Assembly: GCA_900617975.1 (NCBI GenBank)
Contig: UZAE01012041.1
Coordinates: forward strand, 1 to 64,000
DNA length: 64,000 nt
DNA from: Rodentolepis nana
Taxonomy: Eukaryota; Platyhelminthes; Cestoda; Cyclophyllidea; Hymenolepididae
Direction of reading: 5' to 3'
How positions within the stretch are numbered: position 1 is the first letter of the stretch; each line of letters opens with the position of its first letter. The position numbers and the translations under genes are program-made. The notes below the pieces were generated by a model, which worked only from the letters and a program-made list of their open reading frames with translations, searched no databases and had not been told where the DNA came from. This document shows positions 24,801 to 39,800 of this stretch, piece after piece.

Positions 24801-27800
24801 ATATGGGCGAGCATTCCTTTTGTAGCTTTAACCATTTCTTCCGGTAAGGGTACTTTATTGTCATTTTCAAATTGTGTGCCTTCGAGACGTTTGAGGAAGT
24901 TTCGAAGCGTCTTAATACGGAACTGATAGCCCTCCTCCTCTTCCGCTAAATCTGTTAGCGCATGCCTGGAATGTCGGCAAATTTTGACTTTTAATTGTTA
25001 TTCTTTTCACGATTGGAAAAAAATTGCAAAAAAGGATGTGAATTTGCGCAAAGTGATATGGATAAAATTAAAAAAGAGGTGGAATTTAAAGACGTACAAT
25101 ATAAAAACCTCACATTTCTGCTGAAATGGAGCTAAAATTTGCTCGTTTCAAACTTATCTTTGTTTAAATTACTGTTGTTTGAATGCAAAACGATAGGGGT
25201 CGTGGTGATTGTGTAGTCCTTGGCTTTTGCTACATAAAAATTCTACCAGCTTTATTCCAAGGCCATTCGTTCCGCTCTTCGTAGCTACCAACTGATGAGT
25301 TACGATTAAATTTATCAAAAACAACAGAAACGTTGCTTCGTCGAACTGCACTTGCTGGTGTGCGAATTAATATTGATTATAAAAATCTTCGATCAAACAA
25401 GATATTAGAAGTTATCTTGAAATCAATATATGTTCATTAGTTTTTGAACAAAATTATTACTGATAAGTATACTTCCATACCATTAGCGCCACAGTTATCT
25501 AGATGGCTGGAGTTCCATGGAGGTATTAGGTTTTACCTGGCAGTATGCTTCGAATATCTAAGAATTGCTTTCTATTCAAAAATTCAGTAGGTTTATTGTT
25601 GAAGTTTAACATGGAAAGTTATAATAGTAGCGAAGCAACCCCCAGACATGGAGAGTGCGTTTCTATAATCCAAATGAGTTGCACCAATGCACACATCCAA
25701 ACAAATGTCCCTAATGATGGTAAGTTATTGATAAATCGTAGTCTTTATTTAAGCAAATAAATTTTTTTGGAATTGGGCATATGACGTTGCTTGCATTTGG
25801 TGTTTTGAATACAACTGTCTACATAAAATTATAAAGCTCTATGTACCTAGCTTCCAACACACTACGGTGATGATCAACAAAACTTAATTCTACGAATAAA
25901 TCTTGTTGGATTTCGAAATAACCGGGACGTTCATTGCTACGAGTCTGATTAAAAAATTAAATTAAAATGAACCTGCTCAATTTTCTTTACATCACTTGAA
26001 AAGAAACAGTAATTAATTTGGTAGCTATTTTTAGGGAAGGAAGTAAAACGTTGAAATAATATTAATGGCGAATAGAAATTTATTTTGAACTGGGTAGGCA
26101 AATCGAGACATTGAAGAATAGCTTTGGTTAGATTGAATGAATGCCTCATTGGTTAAACCAAAGCTAATTATCCAATTGATCAAACCATTTTTTGGCACAC
26201 GGTTGACCACAAAATGGTATAGAAAGAGTGTATGTATAATCCGAATTTTCTGTGGCATTCAATGCCGCTGTCCCAGTAACCTCTTATCAGTGAACTGTTT
26301 TCTGCCCATCGTGGTTAGATCATTGCCAATTTAAACATGATTTTCACGAATGCCGACTTCATGTAGTGCGTTTTCCTAATCACGAATTTTAAACTTTGTG
26401 GGATGCGTTTACTTGAGAACCACTGTCAACCTAAATCCCTATATTTTACTAAACAGCTATTATTGACATATGTCACTATGACGCAATCTAGTAAATGCTT
26501 AATCTGGGTTACACAATGTGGTTATCGGCATATTCTGCAAGCCAAATCCAATTTCGCCAAGGACATTTCGAATTACTCATTTGCCTCAATGGCAGTCTAG
26601 TAGATTGGGTTGTGATGCCAGTTAAATAATTACAACTTCAAGGTGATTAATTCGATTTACCCAACAGTTTAAACTATTCACTGATTTAAAAAAGTATTTT
26701 ACCAGAATTAGGAGTGGTGCATATTTTAATGAATGCAAAAAATATGTTGCAAGTAGTAAGCTACCTTCTCTTCATGAGACATTCGTGTTGTTTGTTTGAA
26801 ATGGTAAGCACTTCCTCCCTAAACTTTTCCCGAGGATTTTTATTGGTTGAGAGGCGATAGTGACTAGCCACGGGTTTCTCCAACAAGCATACGGCAGCAA
26901 GACGACCAGACCTATAGGGTGCTGCAGCCTCCACGACCCATCGATCGGGATTGTCTGCGTCTAGGCGTTCCACAACCTCATCTTCCTCCACAGACATTAG
27001 CTCTGGACTGGTTTCTCTTCGCTTGTCTGCCTCTACGTCGAAGGAGGCATAATACCTCCTGCGTTCTGGTTTATCTCTCTTTTGAAGTAGAAAATCAATT
27101 ATTATATTCTGATTAGAAGTACTTGAATTAATAATAATAATAAATATTGATAATATATATTTTTAAAAATGCACCTATCCTTCGAATGTATTAGACAATT
27201 TAAACATACGCCTTCAAATGCAATTTATCAAATAAAATTCCCCGCGGTTTTGGGAAGCGTTGAAATGAAACCGATCTTAAAAAGATTGATTAAGTAAGAA
27301 TGCTGCAATTTGTTATATAAATTTTTTCCCGATTTCCAGAATATTCCATTCCCAATTTAACTTACGATTCCAGAAAATAATACAAAGCATTATAAAAAAC
27401 GAACATTGAAATTCTGGGGTGAAATAATGAATCTAAAATTATTTAATCCGAGTACAGTTACTTCCTTGAACTACTTCCAAATATTCATAAAAAAAGAACA
27501 AAAGAGAAAAATGATTTTGAAGTGCCGTATCAGTGACAACAAGTCACACGAAAAATGAAACGACCATTACGAGTTACCAGGAGTGCAAGACAAAAAGCAT
27601 ACCAAATCTATTCCAAAACAAGGCCTCATGCACTCCTCCTAGCAGAGCAAGTATTTACACGTTTTGGATGCATCTACTAATGATCTTGGCTAATGGCAAA
27701 GTTGTGAAGTGATCTAATTGACAAGAGTTGACGCATAATACTCAAACATGTTTCTTTAATGTTGAACGACTAATATCATCTTTAAAATGACATCAGCTCT

Positions 27801-30800
27801 CTCGTCTCGCTAGCTTTATCACCAGAAGCAAACATGGCCTGAATTAGTATGACCAAAGACAATTAAATTAACCAACTCGTCAAAAGAATTGTTAATATAG
27901 TCAGCTCGAGAAATCATGCAGAAAAATCTGATATTTTGAAGTTGGAATTTAAAAATGACTTGAAATTATGAACTGTATGCATTCTACGAAATCTGTACAA
28001 GAAGTAAGACAATTTCTATTTCCAGGCATTATTCTGTCTCTAATCGGTTCCTCTCAACACGCTAACCTTTTATTTTAGTAACTTACTTGCAGATTGTACA
28101 TTTGTTTGTTTTGTCATTAGTGACAAATAAATCAGAGTAACTTACTTCTGACCAGGTGTCGAAGAGACTTCTGGAAGTATCAAAGGCATCGATGTTGAGG
28201 GAGAAGTGACTTGACAACCTTCGAAGTTGAATTGAGTGTCGTCGAACTTCACTCATGATGGTCGTTGCAACTAGAAAATAACCCAAATTAGTAATCAGCA
28301 TGGTATAGAAACCCGTCTTTACAGCGTTGCTGATTAGTTAAATGACATTTCATTTTCCAAATTTTCATTGAATTGTAAGCCCTCTAGCCATATCTTTTAG
28401 ATTACTTAGAAACCTTTCGGTAGCTCCCTGTATTATATACCGATGTATAAACCGTTTTGTACAGTGTAAGGATATTAACTAAAAACAGAAATTTATCAAT
28501 TAAAGATTATATCATGTTTCCGGATCAGCATTTTCATCCAACTCTGCTTTTATTATAAATGTCTATCAAACTGCAACTAATTTAAATTACCAGCAATTCG
28601 CTTTTGGAGATATTGATATGGACTAAAACACTAAGCATGTTGTGTGAATAACTAGACAGAGGTTGGGTAGCAAGATATGTATCAGTCTGTAAAAGCATAG
28701 GAGAATAGAATCATTAGTTTTAGTTTTAGGATCAACTTTTATGAGGCAACAGCAAATATACTGGTTAAAATTGTACTGTTTATTTTAAGTTTTACAAATG
28801 CGATCTGAACATGTTTGGCAATGAATTATTGCCATCATATTAATTACCTGAAAAGTATTTCAAAGCTGTAGTTTCAAATTAATTTAAAATTTTGAAGACT
28901 TCGGCTATTTTTATCCTCTTAACGCCAGCAAATTTATTAACTATTAATTTAATAATGCCCGGTATTAATTATTAATATTTGAGATAAAACGTGGAGAATG
29001 TATACATTGGTCTTTAAAATAAAGCAAATTAAATAAAAGAAATTGGTTGCAATACAAATTGAATATTTCAATAAGCGAAAGACATCAATTGATTTGAATA
29101 GCACAATTAGGATTAATTATGGTAATCTCTCTGCAATAAAAGGTCAGAATTACTAGCCCCATCGCAGACCGCAATTAATGTAAAAGTACAAGATTAAGTG
29201 TTGCCTATATTTCCAAACATTGCCGATGGAAAAAGGTAATCGATGTAGTTTGCAAATACTAAGGTGTAAAGCGTATCGACTAATGGCAGTTGAAGCTCAT
29301 TATAATATGGGATTAATATAATATTTTTTACCTTGGAAATAATGTGACTATAATAAAGGGAGATAAATCAGTGGGATGTAATTAGACTAGGTGATAAAGG
29401 TTGAGTTTTGCTAACCGAAAATCAAGGTAATTTCTACTAGCTGAGAGCTTTGTAACTATAAGCAAGTGTGGCGTCATTTTGATTAATTTAAACTTGGATA
29501 ATTTTGAGGAATACAGAATAAAGATATTTGAATTTAATCAAAAATGCATGAAAGGGAGTATCTACTGTGATTGATATTAATCATTCACCTTCAAAACTAT
29601 CGTTCAGTTGATTGGTATGCTCTAACAATAGCAATTTTTTGCTCTTCGAAGACTTAACTTGTCCTTATTTTGGGTAGTAAATAAAATCTTTGCAACTTTG
29701 GAAGCAATTAGTATAACTTTTAGTGAAAAGTTTAAGAAATTTTGACGCGTATTCAGACACTTGGTGTATTAAATTCTTTAAAATGTGATTATCTTTTAAT
29801 AATTTAATTATTAGAGTCCGTCTTGCAACGACCTAGTGAGCTCTGATATACTGCTAAGCTAGCACCGTTCAACTATCGCAACCATTTGGAAGCAAACTTC
29901 CCTAACCCACAGCTGCTAACAAGTCGGTAACATCATATCAAATCGGATACACACTTTCAACTCTAATCTGGGGAATTGAAGCTGGATTTCAAATTTGAAA
30001 AAAAACGTAATGGACAAAAAATTTAGCTTATGAGAAGAGCATCTACGAATCCTTCTTGGAAGCTGAGTTTCAACCAATCTCCCTAAAATATGTCAAGGGT
30101 TTGGGGTTAAAAAGAGGCCTTAACTGCGAAGACAGCCAGGGAGAAATATGGAATTGGAGGGCAAAAACCTCCAAATCATCCCCAATTTCCTCTTGAGAAG
30201 TATTTTTGAAATTGCGGTTTTGCTTCTCTCCTTCCCTTCTCCACGCCAAGATTGCATCAATAACAAATATTTCGTCCAAATGAAACAAAACTGAAGATTA
30301 AAGCCATTAATAACTTCTTGACTATTTTTTTAATGGACTCGCCAGCCTTGTAGATAAATTAAATGTTCAAAACTTTGGATGGAATTTTTGAAAAATAGCC
30401 AATTTCCCTCCGGGACAATATTTAGACGAATTCTAGTAAATTTTCAGAGTGAAGAACAACATCAATCTCCTATTGCTTCAAATTTACCTATAAAATAACA
30501 ACGCACTTGTTTCTACAATTTAAATTTAAATTGTGTAAAGCGTGTTACTGACAAAAGTTTGTGAAAATTTCGCCTCACAAGAGGGAAAAAAGTACTGTGG
30601 GTATCTGTGTGCTGTAAAATGAAATTTTGTCCACTTTTATACTATCCACAATTTTTGAATCACATAAACAACAGGTGTAGGTAAATTGGCATCTGTAGGA
30701 ATACCTCCCGCCAACCCACCTTCCAATATTGACGCTGAAGGCATAGTGGAATTTTCAAGGAAGAAGAGACTTGAATGCGGTAGAATATAAACTGAAGGAA

Positions 30801-33800
30801 AACCTCACTTTCAAGGTGGAGAATTAGCCTTTATTCCTTTTAACATACTGTCACAAATAACGTGATAAATCTATTCATTCAAAGGTATAAACATGCTATC
30901 AGTATGTTGACTATGAATGAAAGCACAATTGATATAGAAGTGCTGAATAGATTTAGCTATTCGTTTATAAGAATACATATACGTAAGGATATGTTAAATA
31001 TAGTGAAACATATAAAAACGAAAGTGGAAATGATGCATTTCATATCGAAAGCCATTAAGAATGCCGGAACAGTGCGTCACAGTATGAAAATTTCGAACCT
31101 CGTAAGTATTATTAGGCTGGAAAAAATATCCACTTCTATAGAAGAAACAACTAGGAGCTGAATTGGTAAAATGGGGAGAAATTTCTGTCTCGCAGTGAGT
31201 AGAGAATAAGTATAAAAGGATCAATTTAGATATTTGAAACGATCCTTATAAATGGGAAAATAGTGATGGTTCAACGATTCTTGTATTCATTAAAAAGATA
31301 TCACATTTCCAAGATGATCACTCTCATTCGTTAAAGGGAATTTTCACCGACATTGGCTCTGTGTAGCTTCAAAAATTTAGCATTTCAAAATTCAAGCGAC
31401 AGGAAGAAATGTGAGTTCATTTTGAAGTTAATCTAATGATCGCAGCTACTTTGACCGACCCGATAGCAAAACAAAGATATTTTTTTTCCGAATTCAAAAA
31501 AACCGAATACTTAATGTTATTGTTATACTCTATTCTAACACTCACTACCATACTTTCCTGGGCTAAATGAGAAGAATAACATTAGTAAACAGTTGAATTA
31601 TGTAGGGACTTAATTTATAAATTCTGAGTTCCACATTCTTTCCAAAAACACAGAATTGAATTGAAAAAATACGTTGCTTTAATTAATAGGCCCAATGATG
31701 CTTCTATTGGTGGATTTGTTAAAGTCTAATGAAAGCATGCTAGTTGGCTATGGCGCTTCTTACAGAAATTTGCCCAAATTCCTTTAATTCGCTATTTTCC
31801 TCATGGTGGAGTCAGTAGTTATTTTAACACCAAAGTTGCCGAAAAAGTGTAAGCACAACAAAGTATGCATTAAAGCATTTATTAAACTTAATATAGCAAT
31901 ACTTTGCCTAATGAAATATAATCCCAAAGGGGGACTTCCAGAAGGTAGATGCTTGAAAAGTATAGAGAAATTCTGGCACAAAGGTGAGCGCGTGCGTCTT
32001 ACAAGTTGGCGGTTATAAACTTGTTGCAAACCCTGCAATCATTTGATTAACATTTCTACTCTCGGTTGACCTCCCTAAACCACACTGATTTTCTTCCGGA
32101 CACCTTCTCACCATAAAGTGTACAAATTAATTTGTCTTGACATGTGAGGCAAACACATCCTCTTCCTTGAAGAGATAATCGATAAATCCAAGATGAAGGA
32201 CGTCCAAGTAGTTGGGAATGAATTAAACTTTCTTTGTCACCGTTAATTACTCTTGAAGTAATGGAATTGACTCAGATAAACAGGTAATATAAAAACCATA
32301 CATCACCTATATATGTGCTATGAAAATGGAATAGCAAATAGTTTGAATTTAATTATCCAACAGAGTAAAGAAGCAACTAGTTTAAATATCGGTTTTGATT
32401 TTCCCATTACAAGGAATTAATCGATTAGTAAATGCGTTTGGAACATCTGAAGGCAACGTGGAAATACACCGATGGAAAAAACCGTCTGCCGCCTTAACTC
32501 CATTAAGAAGGTTGCAACTAGTGCAGCTGCCTGTCCTTATCAGTAGATATTGGCAGATAAACATTGACTGTTTGACCTTTGTAACCTTTCTCCATTTTTA
32601 AATATTTAAGCGAATTTAGGAAAATTATTTCGTATCTAGGTTTGGTAAATATGATTAGACCTGCGCTAATGTCTGGTAGCTACATATAAAATTTTAACTT
32701 TTTCCTTTGAAGTCAGAATTTCTCCAATTAAACTCGTGACCTCAAAGGTAAACGAATGTGGGGGGGGGAGGTCAATTGATCGTTGGTGTCCATTACATAT
32801 TCGCTAACTTGCAATCATTCGCAAAATTAAATTTTGAAAAAAATTAAAAATGTTGAAAATATTGGGTAAAATGTAATCTAAATAATGATGCTTCATCTAA
32901 AGCATTTTGGATCGTATTTTACTGACATTAATAATTTCATTTGTTTTAGTATTTTGGGGAATATTTAAGGGTTTTGTTTGCCAAATAAAACCACCCAAAC
33001 ATTCCAAGTAATTTAGACCCACTATCTACCTAGAAATTTAACATTCTCGTTCTAATCTGTTGATTGAAAATTCAAAGTCGTATGTACCTTTAAAGGGAAT
33101 AATTTTTAAATTAAAATGTCTAAGTCAGTCAATTCTTGTTGAAGTAAAAAACGCAAAATAAGAAGTAGATCCGCTAATATTTCGTGTCAAGGGAACGCAA
33201 GACTTTATAAATGTCAAACAAAATTGATAAGGTTTTAGGTCATTAAATCTGATTGTACAACAGCAAAAATGCCAATAAATGAGTTAATGAAATACGTATA
33301 AAGAACAAGCACTATTGTCAATTTATTTTCACTCTAATTTGTCGTAAATAATCCATTGAAATGCAAGAATATGGAAGTTTAAATATGATAACTACATTGC
33401 CCGTGACCAAGGATCTATTTGCACATAAATTAAAATGCATTATTCAATTGAAAGAAAAAAATATTGACAAATTGTGATGAAAGAAAAAAGCAAAAAGCAG
33501 GCAAAGCGGGAAAAGTGATAAAAAAATAAGACGAAGCATGGCTCACTTAACACTCATACGACTGTTCGTTCCAACGCAATCCTCTTTTGCCCTCTCTCGC
33601 CTTTCGGCGCTCTCCTGAGCCTTTTTCCCACAAAATCAGCACACTTGAACGGAGCACGTAATTTCCCAAAATGCGATTGGTTGAGGGGAAGCTAATGACG
33701 TGACCGTGGTACGTGTGCACTCCACTCTGGATATCGCTAACTAACGGGTTGCTTGAATACACGTAAATCTGGAAACCGTGGTAATTGGTGTAATGCACAC

Positions 33801-36800
33801 AGCTTTTACTGCATACGTAACAGTTAATGGAATATAACTCTTTACTATGCCGGTCCGCCGAATTAGTACCTTCTGGAGTGTTAAGTTCGAAATATGAGAT
33901 TTGTTTTGATTTCAAGAGCTTAACTTCAAAAGAAAATTTCATTCGTTTGCTCTTTCCCTTAGTTTCCTTACTAGGTATGAAATTAAGAAAAGTAAGTTGT
34001 GTTTTTTTCAATTATAGAAGATTAGGTAACTTGACTTATGATCAAAAATGAGAGAAATTTGATGGCCAAAAACCCCTCACTTCATCTATAACAAAAATCT
34101 CAAAGTTGGGAAAATTGTGTCTTTAATGGGATTTTTAATTTAAACTTTAAATAATATCAGGCAAATAGGCAATGGGATAGCTTGTCATTTTCTTCTAAAG
34201 TAAGAAAACCTCTGAATTTAATCCAAAAATTGCCATCGGCATCTTTACAGTAAGTGATAAATTAAGATATATTGAAAATAGTGTTTGAGAGAATTGGGCC
34301 CGATTGTCTTATTGCTCACCAATGGTTATTTGACATTTTTTCTGAGTTATATGACGCTAAGGGAAAGGAAAAGTATAGAGTGATTGGATCACTGCAATCC
34401 TTATTTTAGTAGAGTGTTAAGTCAGTATAAGACCCTATTTACAGCTTTAAAATGATCTAAACTTTTTAACTTAATAGAAATCGCTAAACCCCTCAAATTG
34501 AAAACTTTTTAAGTCCCACCCGCTTAGATGTGGATAAGAATATTAAAAAGAGTAATATCAGGTGCGAAATGACGATTTTTCAAATATCTATAACTTGTCC
34601 TTTAACCCCACAGCAACAACTTCAAACCGAAAGAGGGCTGTATAGCTGGTAAGTTGCGAAATCCGCGTATATTTACAGCAAATGCATCAGCAAAAATTAT
34701 CTCTCAACGCAATCGTTTTAAGAGCTTGCCTGAAAATGATTGCATATCATCAAATCACTTGCCAAGTCCTTAAAAAATTAATTTTAATAAAATGAAAGAA
34801 AGAAGAGTTCTAGTAATTGGAGCAAAGAGCATGGAAATGGTAATAGGTCATAATAGGGTGCGTATTTTAAATTTTAATTAAGACAAACCAAAATTGACCA
34901 TTTATTGCAAATTTTTATAAAACTGATTTATCATTTGAAATGTGATCAATTGCAGGCTAATTGTCTTCCATAGTATTGAAGTAAAGTCTGGCATTAGAGT
35001 ATTTGCGTATTATTGGTGATTTCTGAATTTAATGACTTCTAATAATAGACGCAGCAAATAGATTTTGCAAAAAACTTGATAAATCGAATTAAGTATATCA
35101 CAAATTCTCTGTGGAAATTATCTTTCTGTCTTACATCTTTGCAGTCTTATTGGCTCTTTTATAGCTGTTCAATAGTATGATCTACTGAATATAGCTTGCA
35201 TATCTAAATGTTAACTAGAGAAGGGCAACCACTTCCATCATCATAGTTTAGACGGAATTTTGGCAAACTTCTAATGCCTTGGCGGTTTTGAATGCAATAA
35301 CTGAGAGTAATATGTCGGAGCCTCGACTAATCTAATTTAGATGGTAATTTGGCTCAGTCTCACAAGCTAACAACAAAACAATTGGGCAAGTCATTTAAAC
35401 TTTTATTTATAGGCGTACTAGCTTACATGATAAATATTTATTCATTCAGAGTAATTGAAAAGATTTCTAAAGCTTTTATTCCTTTGAAAACTTGCGAATT
35501 ATGGACATATTGAGGAATTCCCTATTTTTCTCAGTGCAGTACTAATGATGGATCCGAAATATAAAGAAAACACCAGGAGCACAGATTCCTTATTACAATT
35601 CTGGAGAGTTAATTGGCTTTAGTAGTAATTTTACAACATAAATGCGTCCGCGTTGAATAGCTCAAATTCCTAATTCATATAGAAGTAGGACTGATTTTGA
35701 TCAATTTTTATTAAGGGGCACCTGGGTCCACTCGCTAGGTCAACTTAATCATCTAGAACAGGGAGGATATCAGTGATCAAAGGCAAGTTACCGCGAAGAA
35801 GGACAGACCACTTACTCTTTTCCCCAAACACACCTGGTAAATTGCTTCGACAAACCACTTAGCTTCTGTTTAATTTTATTAGATCAAGATGGGGGCAAAC
35901 CTTCTATAGTCTTGGATGTTTTAATGTAGTGCTTTCCACTTTTTGGTCAAATACTTCCCAACTGTTCATACTCTCAAACTCTCAAGATATGAATTTTCAA
36001 ATTGAAAATAGTTAATATTTCCCCTATGACACCTGCTTTTACAATAATTAGTGGACCTCCTCACAGTAGTGTACGTTTCCGGTGACAAATGTGCAAGCTT
36101 CTGGAAAGGAAAAGGAAATCCTTCAAATTTGCCTTTCCATACCACTTCTACCATTATTTTCCACCTCCTTTCCAAACTTCTTATAATTGTTGGATAAAAT
36201 AAGGCTTTGTTTTGACGCACTCTTCCTTCCCTCATTTTGATGTGTGTTTTAGTCTAGACCAGACATTGCCCCTAATGTCTAGAATTCACTACACTAGAAC
36301 GCTACAAGTCAAAAATGGCGTCTAGTCATAGATAATATTGCAATGCTTAGTTCTGAATAGGCAGTTCTTCAAGACGGACGAAGCCTTTCAAATAGAAATG
36401 CAAAGGATTTATGCTCGAGCACTGCAGAAAAATGAGCTGTCTATTTTTCAAAATACAAACTAACGATGTTCACTAAATCGAAAAGAAAGTAGAAATTTTG
36501 GTAAAGGTAAACCTATACAACGACGTAGAGACATACCTTGTTGAGAGAGATTCTGAACACTACCGTGACCCCTTTCTAATTGGGCTTCATTCGTTGTCAC
36601 AATTTCAGCGGGGAGAGTTGTCAGCTTACCATCAGTGCTCACTAGACTTCCTTTAACACCTCGCTCATTAAAGTTGGTGTTTTTATCGAGTAAGTTGAAA
36701 AATTGTTCAAGAGGATGCAATTCAATTTGTTGTGGTAGAAGGTCACTGGTAGGATGTGTTGCAACTTGTAGGTTAACTGCAGAGCAATCGGTGGTGTCAA

Positions 36801-39800
36801 TATCCTTAACGCATTCAGTATCAAGGTCTTGAGGGAAAAGAGGTGATTGCAGAGTGAGGGCTGCTTCAGCATTCTGCGATTGACTCTCATTGCCTTTTGA
36901 AAACTCCGTATTCAAAACTGTTTCTACCGTTTGTGAAATTTCGGTTTCCGCATGAATGGATACCTCGTTCTGTGCTGTTTTCAAATCCAGTGTATCAGCC
37001 TGATTTGCTATTCCAAAGTTTTTGACGGCAACATTAGACACTGCATTAAAAGCATCGACTTCACAAAACATTGCAGACATTTCTGATGCACCAGCCTGCT
37101 TTGAATCATACAAAGAGGGTCTTCTATTTTCAGTAGATGGACCATCACACTGTTGAACTGAAACTTCAGCTTCTGCGATAATTTTGTAGTCTATCGATTG
37201 CATTTCCAATTGCAGCTTTTCATTGAGTTCCTCCTTAATATTCATGTCCACAAAATTCTCAAATTCGGTTTCCATCTTTTGTTCAATTCCACAATGTAAG
37301 TTTCCTTCAAGTGAGTCTGTTGATTCCACAACATCATTAGATTTTGATTCAATTACTTCTTCACTAAAGCCAGGTACAACTTCTGATGATCCTGCTTGCT
37401 GATAACCAATGATTTTCGGATCGCTGAAAGATGGTTTTAGGGCAGAATCAATAGGCACAGCTTGAATATCTCCAAAAGCCTCACTTTTATTGACAGCAGG
37501 TTCAATATTCATGTCTGTTGACTGGGTCACGTCTTTAGTATTATCGAAAGCGCTTGAAATTTCTGAAATTCCAGCTTGTTGACCTTCACTCACTTTCATA
37601 TCACCTTCGTAATAGATCAGTTTGTCATCAAAATGAACATTACTAACTGATTTACCTATCTGAATTTGGTCTTTCATAGGTTCGCGTTGACTGGGTAACT
37701 CAATATTTGATGCCTCATTTGATGGTAATTCTTCTGTCAATTCTGATGCATTCTCATGGGTACGTTCGGTACCATAAAACAAACACTGAGCACTCAACTC
37801 AGGCTGTTGCAAAGTATCGGTGTTGTCTTCAATAAATTGCCCAACATCAGCAGCGACTCCGCTTTCGTCATTCCCAGCATATCCTTGATCTAAGTGCTCT
37901 TCACCACGAGGGAGAATAGTCGATTCCTCAATCGTATCAAATGCACTGGGCGTTTCGAATGATCCTGCTTGCTTCTGTTCGGATGACAGAAAAGAAGCTT
38001 CGCATGAGATAGAAGACATCTGAAAATTTGGAACTGTTTCCGCCATTTCGACTAGACCCTGGTGCTTCAGCGGTTCCAACTGAGATTTTAGATCAACAGA
38101 CGATATCAAGTTTGTATTAAATTCTGATGATGATTCATTGATTATTTCATGTTCATTCTCAGCGCCCATATTGACTACTGGTGCATTAGAAAGCGATTCA
38201 GTGTTCTTCTGAATTGTTTCTTCGACCATTTCAGAAACCAATGGAGGTTGTTCCTCGGAAGATTCTTCTTGAGGGGATATACCTTCACCAGTCGTGTCTG
38301 ATTCCACTGTCTTGCCCAGAATTTGTTCATGCTCATGTGTGACTTCCTTTGGGTTTACATCTTTCTGAAGCATTCTATTAGCCGTGTCATCAATTGAAAC
38401 CTGATCTTGAAACATGCTTTCTTCAACAGTCGGGCTTAAACAAATGTCAGGCTTCTTTGTGTTTTCTTGAGCGGATTCAAGTAAACTGTCAGGCAATTGA
38501 ACGGATCCCAAGTTGAAGCACAACGGTTTCTGATCATATTCCGATTTAGAAACACCTTTCTCTAGTGATTCTTCGAGTTCAGGCACTTGTTCACACGATC
38601 CAACAACATGAGAGTCGGCTTGAACCGACTCAGCGTTCTTCTGAATTGTCTCTTCTATCAATTCAGAATCCACTGGAATTTGTTTATTGGAAGTTTCTTC
38701 TTGAGAGGATATATCTTCAACAGTCGTGTCGGATTTCAGTGTCCTTTCTGGAACTTGCTGAGTTTCCGGTCTGTCTTCCCTTGGACTCACATAGTCTTGT
38801 GCCATTCTATCAGCTGCGTCATCAATTGAAATTTGATCTTGAAGCTGGCTTTCCTCAACAATTGGACTTAAACAAATGTCAAGCTTCTTTGTGTTTTCTT
38901 GGGCGCATTCAAGTAAACTGTCGGGCAACTGGACGAATCCCAAGTCGAAGCACAGCGGTTTCTGTTCATACTCAGATTTAGTTGCACCTTTCACTCTCAG
39001 TAAGTCTTCAAATTCAGGCACTTGTTTGCACGATCCAGCAAAGTGAGAGTCGGCTTGAACCGACTCAGTGTTCCTCTGAATTGTTTCTTCTATCAATTCA
39101 GAATCCTCTGGAATTTGATTCTTGGAAGATTTTTCTTGAGAGGGAAGAATATTGTCTGCTACCTCTGATTTCAGGGACATGTCCTGAACTTGCTGATATT
39201 CCGGCGTAACGTCTATTGGATTCACATCATCTCGTAATATTCTATTAGCTGTTTCATCAATTGAAACCTGATCTTGAAACTTGCTTTCTTCAACAGTCGG
39301 GCTTAAACAAATGTCAGGCTTCTTTGTGTTTTCTTGGGCGCATTCAAGCAAACTGTCAGGCAATTGGACGAAACCCAAGTTGAAGCGTAACGATTTCTGA
39401 TCATATTCCGATTTAGAAACACCTTTCTCTAGTGATTCTTCGAGTTCAGGCACTTGTTCACACGATCCAGCATCATGAGAGTCGGCTTGAACCGACTCAG
39501 CGTTCTTCTGAATTGTCTCTTCTATCAATTCAGAATCCACTGGAATTCGTTTATTGGAAGTTTCTTCTTGAGAGGATATATCTTCAACAGTCATGTCGGA
39601 TTTCAGTGTCCTTTCTGGAACTTGCTGAGATTCCGGTCTGTCTTCCCTTGAACTCACATAGCCTTGTGCCTTTCTATTAACTGTGCCATCAATTGAAACC
39701 TGATCTCGAAGCTGGCTTTCCTCAACAATTGGACTTAAACAAATGTCAAGCTTCTTTGTGTTTTCTTGGGCGCATTCAAGTAAACTGTCAGGCAACTGGA

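Noticed and set aside
33547..34011. Minus-strand ORF of 154 codons
   Set aside because: No domain, no flanking splice sites in phase with unc-89 coding sequence; better read as an untranslated, promoter-associated region.
38565..39680. Several plus-strand ORFs in the repeat exon
   Set aside because: They recur with the 435-bp period and are reverse-strand shadows of the tandem coding repeat.
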